Program-made: the position numbers and the translations under genes
Part shown: one piece after another, positions 12,724 to 15,251 of the stretch
Layout: every line of letters starts with the position of its first letter
Numbering within the stretch: the first letter of the stretch is position 1
Notes under the pieces: model-generated
The model's input: the letters and a program-made list of their open reading frames with translations, nothing else
The model's database searches: none
Told to the model about the DNA's origin: nothing
Source of the DNA: Alphaproteobacteria bacterium
GTDB taxonomy: Bacteria; Pseudomonadota; Alphaproteobacteria; UBA11222
Assembly: GCA_003454415.1 (NCBI GenBank)
Contig: DMKG01000185.1
Span: 1,242-16,492 of the forward strand
Direction: 5' to 3'
DNA: 15,251 bases

Positions 12724-13877
12724 CTCTCCACCAGGGCGATACGCGCGTTATACATATTCATCAGCAACGCTGTGATCAGGTTGATGCTGAGATATACCCC
12801 CATGGTGATGGCGAGCACTTCGATCGCCTGTCCGGTCTGGTTCAACACGGTTCCCGCAAACACCGAAGCAAGTTCCGGATAGGCGAGCGCTGCGGCAAGG
12901 GATGAGTTCTTGGTCAGATTCAGATACTGGCTGGTCAGGGGCGGGATAATGACGCGCAGCGCCTGAGGGATCACCACCAGGCGCAGTGACTGGCTGCGTT
13001 TAAGTCCCAGCGCCAGCGCCGCTTCGCTTTGTCCCCAATTCACCGCCTGAATGCCGGAGCGCACGATCTCCGCGATGAACGCCGCCGTGTATATCGACAG
13101 CGCCAGGAGGAGCGCCAGAAGCTCCGGGATCACCCGCAACCCGCCGGTAAAATTGAAGCCTCGAAACTCCGGGATCTCAAAATGCAATGGCATGCCCATC
13201 ATCCAGAACACAAGGCCGGGCGCGCCAATCAGCAGTCCCAGCATGGGCCACAAAGCCCTGGCTGGCCGTCCCGTTCGCTCCTGACGGCGGCGCAAGGCTA
13301 CACGCAGAAAAATACAGGCCATAACAGCAAGCAAGAAGGCCGCGCCCACCCATAGGAAGCCCGGCTCAGCCACAGGAGCCGGAAGATAAAGGCCGCGCTT
13401 GTTCAGAAACATATCCGCAAGGTGAAAACTGCGGCGCGGACCAGGCAGATTGCTGAGCACCGCTATGTACCAGAACAGTATTTGCAGCAGTAAGGGGATA
13501 TTGCGGAAGATCTCGATATAGGTGGCGGCGAGCTTCGCCACCAGCCAGTTGCGCGACAGCCGCGCGACGCCAATCAGAAACCCCAGGATCGTGGCCAGGA
13601 TAATACCCAGTCCCGCCACCAGAAGGGTGTTGAGTAAGGAGACCAGAAACGCCCTGCCGTAAGTGGAGGATTCGGAATATTCGATCAGAGTCTGGCTGAT
13701 GCCAAAACCCGCCGTATGCCCCAGGAATCCAAACCCTGACGCAACATTCAGCCGCGCCAGATTGTCCACAACATTGAAGGTGACATAAAGAATAAACCCC
13801 GCAACCAGCAGCAGAGCCAGGAATTGTACCCCCCAGTCACGGATGCGCGGGTCATTCCAGATGGCCTTTTTCCCCAT
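12720..13877 (-). CDS. aapQ: General L-amino-acid ABC transporter, permease AapQ
   Basis: This 385-residue inner-membrane permease pairs with AapM. It begins with the typical short N-terminus WNDPRIRDWGVQFLALLL leading into TM1, followed by NVASGFGFLGHTAGFGISQT and ESSTYGRAFLVSLLNTL. The EAA loop is GQSEAALALGLKRS, followed by VIPQALRVIIPPLTSQYLN. I chose the ATG at 13877, 20 nt after the aapJ stop; an upstream in-frame ATG at 13940 would overlap aapJ by 43 nt and add 21 residues lacking similarity to AapQ N-termini. The ribosome binding site at the chosen start is poor. Length is close to the roughly 400 residues of the rhizobial protein. Confidence 0.93.
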   Translation of the reverse strand: MGKKAIWNDPRIRDWGVQFLALLLVAGFILYVTFNVVDNLARLNVASGFGFLGHTAGFGISQTLIEYSESSTYGRAFLVSLLNTLLVAGLGIILATILGFLIGVARLSRNWLVAKLAATYIEIFRNIPLLLQILFWYIAVLSNLPGPRRSFHLADMFLNKRGLYLPAPVAEPGFLWVGAAFLLAVMACIFLRVALRRRQERTGRPARALWPMLGLLIGAPGLVFWMMGMPLHFEIPEFRGFNFTGGLRVIPELLALLLALSIYTAAFIAEIVRSGIQAVNWGQSEAALALGLKRSQSLRLVVIPQALRVIIPPLTSQYLNLTKNSSLAAALAYPELASVFAGTVLNQTGQAIEVLAITMGVYLSINLITALLMNMYNARIALVER

Positions 13878-13897
13878 CGCCCAGGAATGTCCGGGCT

Positions 13898-14911
13898 TCA
13901 GCGAATCGGCGCGGCGTATTGCACGCCACCCTTGTTCCACAGGGCGTTCAATCCGCGCGGAATGCCAAGCGGCGACTTCTCCCCGACATTCCGGTCATAG
14001 ATTTCGGCGTAATTCCCTACTTTGGCGATAATATTAAACGCCCAGTCATCGGAAAGCCCCATGCCTTCGCCAAACTTGCCTTCGGTTCCAAGCAGTCTGC
14101 GGATTTCAGGATTTTCACTGGCGCGCATGCCTTCGGCATTACTGGAAGAAACCTCCAATTCCTCCGCGTTCAGCATGGCGAAGAGCGTCCAGGTGACGAT
14201 ATCCCCCCATTGATTATCACCATGGCGCACGACCGCGCCCAGAGGCTCCTTGGAGATGATTTCCGGCAGCACGATGTGCTCATCAGGGTTTTTGAGCGTC
14301 AGTCTGTTGGCGTAGAGACCGGATTGATCGCTGGTATAGGCGTCGCAACGCCCGGATTCATAGGTCGCCACCACTTCATCGTCTTTTTCGAACTGGACGG
14401 GTTCATATTTCATGTTGTTGGCGCGGAAAAAGTCCGCCAGCGTGAGCGGGGTCGAGGTTCCCATAAGCACGCAGATCGTCGCGCCATCCAGTTCCAGCGC
14501 GCTTTTGACGCCGGAGCTCTTGCGCACCATGAAACCCTGCCCGTCATAGAAGGTGACGCCGCGGAAATCAAACCCCAACGCAGTATCACGGGAAATAGCC
14601 CAGGTTGTGTTGCGCGAGAGCACGTCGATTTCTCCGGATTGCAGGGCTGTGAAGCGTTCTTTCGCCGACAGGGGGGTGAATTTGACCTTCTCCGGGTCGC
14701 CGAAGATCGCCGCCGCGATCCCCCGGCAGAAATCCACGTCAATGCCGGTCCAGTCCCCCTTGTCATCGGGATTGGAAAATCCTTTAAGGCCCTGACTGAC
14801 CCCACACTGGACAAAGCCTTTCTTCTTCACATCTTCCAGTGTTGTTGCAGATGCCGCCACCGCAAACCCCATAACGGCCGCCGTCACGCCGAGCATCAGA
14901 CTTGTTCGCAT
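13898..14911 (-). CDS. aapJ: General L-amino-acid-binding periplasmic protein AapJ
   Basis: This 337-residue solute-binding protein delivers amino acids to AapQ-AapM. A signal peptide with a hydrophobic core (LMLGVTAAVMGFAVA) ends near ASA-TT at about residue 22. The mature protein begins TLEDVKKKGFVQCGVSQGLK and continues with FSNPDDKGDWTGIDVDFCRG, SAKERFTALQSGEIDVLSRN and YDGQGFMVRK, all characteristic of AapJ/BztA. FEKDDEVVATYESGRCDAYT supplies the second-lobe hinge region. A strong ribosome binding site (GGGAGAGG, minus strand) lies about 2 nt before the ATG. It is the first gene of the minus-strand aapJQMP-queF run and is divergent from the modA-like gene, with only 41 bp between the two start codons. 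Aap systems accept many amino acids. Confidence 0.96.
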   Translation of the reverse strand: MRTSLMLGVTAAVMGFAVAASATTLEDVKKKGFVQCGVSQGLKGFSNPDDKGDWTGIDVDFCRGIAAAIFGDPEKVKFTPLSAKERFTALQSGEIDVLSRNTTWAISRDTALGFDFRGVTFYDGQGFMVRKSSGVKSALELDGATICVLMGTSTPLTLADFFRANNMKYEPVQFEKDDEVVATYESGRCDAYTSDQSGLYANRLTLKNPDEHIVLPEIISKEPLGAVVRHGDNQWGDIVTWTLFAMLNAEELEVSSSNAEGMRASENPEIRRLLGTEGKFGEGMGLSDDWAFNIIAKVGNYAEIYDRNVGEKSPLGIPRGLNALWNKGGVQYAAPIR

Positions 14912-14952
14912 TACCTCTCCCTCTCGCTATTGCAATGCTGTAGAATCAGGAA
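14912..14952. promoter_or_regulatory. Divergent aapJ / modA spacer
   Basis: These 41 bp separate two divergent start codons and must hold at least the ribosome binding sites of both genes. The aapJ site GGGAGAGG (minus strand) and a modA AGGAA at 14948-14952 are visible. TAGAAT at 14941-14946 resembles a -10 box for modA but has no matching -35. The small palindrome ATTGCAAT (14929-14936) sits at the centre. No ModE-type operator is seen. Promoters may extend into the coding regions. Confidence 0.35.
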
Positions 14953-15251
14953 ATGTTACAACAGCACGCCGTCATCCCCATAATGCTTTCCTTATCGCGG
15001 CTGTTCACGCTGGTTTTGGCGGTCACGATGGTTTCCGGTTCCGCATGCCTGGCCGCAACTCCGCTTTATCTGTATGCCGCCGCCAGTCTGGAGACGCCGC
15101 TGGAAATCATAGCCGCGGATTTTACAAAAAAAACGGGCGAAAAAGTCGTATTGGCGCTGGGCGGCTCGGGGGATCTGGCGCGTCAGATCACGCAAGGCGC
15201 GCCCGCCGCCATCTTCATTTCCGCGAATCCCCAATGGATGGACCATCTGCA
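14953..15251 (+). CDS. modA: Molybdate-binding periplasmic protein ModA (3' partial)
   Basis: This frame is open from 14953 to the window end, giving 99 residues of a protein that continues beyond it. A hydrophobic signal sequence (LSRLFTLVLAVTMVSGSACL, about 14-33) precedes a mature start at about ATPLYLYAAASL. The AAASL motif carries the first oxyanion-binding serine of ModA, and GGSGDLARQITQGAPAAIFI followed by SANPQWMDHL matches the next conserved stretch (usually SSGALARQIxxGAPADVFIS). ModA presents molybdate (or tungstate) to the ModBC transporter. ATG 14953 has AGGAA immediately before it, closer than ideal; an in-frame ATG at 14983 has no ribosome binding site but still leaves a complete signal peptide. 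It is divergent from aapJ. Confidence 0.88.
   Translation, partial: MLQQHAVIPIMLSLSRLFTLVLAVTMVSGSACLAATPLYLYAAASLETPLEIIAADFTKKTGEKVVLALGGSGDLARQITQGAPAAIFISANPQWMDHL

Noticed and set aside
13919..14983. 354-codon open frame on the plus strand opposite aapJ
   Set aside because: It is fully antisense to aapJ, which has a signal peptide, a strong ribosome binding site and clear family motifs. The translation shows no recognisable domain. Long antisense frames are common in GC-rich DNA.

Overview
The window looks like chromosomal DNA of an alphaproteobacterium with mid-to-high GC content. Supporting evidence is a flagellar cluster with a single-domain FlgJ followed by a FlbY-like protein, an intact aapJQMP general amino-acid ABC transporter, a CobP-type cobinamide kinase and a type I QueF. 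I cannot name a genus. The region is gene-dense: no gap between genes exceeds about 130 bp, and there are no tRNAs, rRNAs, insertion sequences, phage genes or CRISPR arrays.

Layout. (1) Positions 1-1736 (+) are the tail of a flagellar basal-body operon: flgI (5' end cut off by the window), flgJ and a flbY-like gene. (2) Positions 1794-2339 (+) hold a lone cobP/cobU gene whose Shine-Dalgarno sequence lies inside a perfect inverted repeat. (3) Positions 2470-7862 (+) form a tightly packed cassette: FAD-dependent oxidoreductase, DUF1365 protein, CFA-synthase-like methyltransferase, GPH-type MFS transporter and Nudix hydrolase. Three of its four junctions are 4-nt stop/start overlaps and the fourth is a 14-nt gap with a strong ribosome binding site. 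(4) Positions 7909-10319 (+) hold a cysteine synthase, a 3-mercaptopyruvate sulfurtransferase and a GNAT acetyltransferase. (5) Positions 14911-10355 (-) hold aapJ-aapQ-aapM-aapP-queF, converging on the GNAT gene. (6) From 14953 (+), divergent from aapJ, a modA-like molybdate-binding protein gene begins and runs off the end.

Most genes belong to recognised families. The cassette in region 3 is the part whose biology is least understood. Its oxidoreductase/DUF1365/Cfa/MFS core recurs in proteobacteria and probably modifies unsaturated membrane lipids, possibly under oxidative or photo-oxidative stress. In this copy the Cfa-like enzyme lacks the Cys and His that bind bicarbonate in E. coli Cfa, so its product may not be a cyclopropane. 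The MFS protein lacks one of the two cation-site aspartates of MelB. Regions 4 and 5 suggest amino-acid uptake next to cysteine synthesis and sulfur handling, with queuosine synthesis as the last gene of the minus-strand run.
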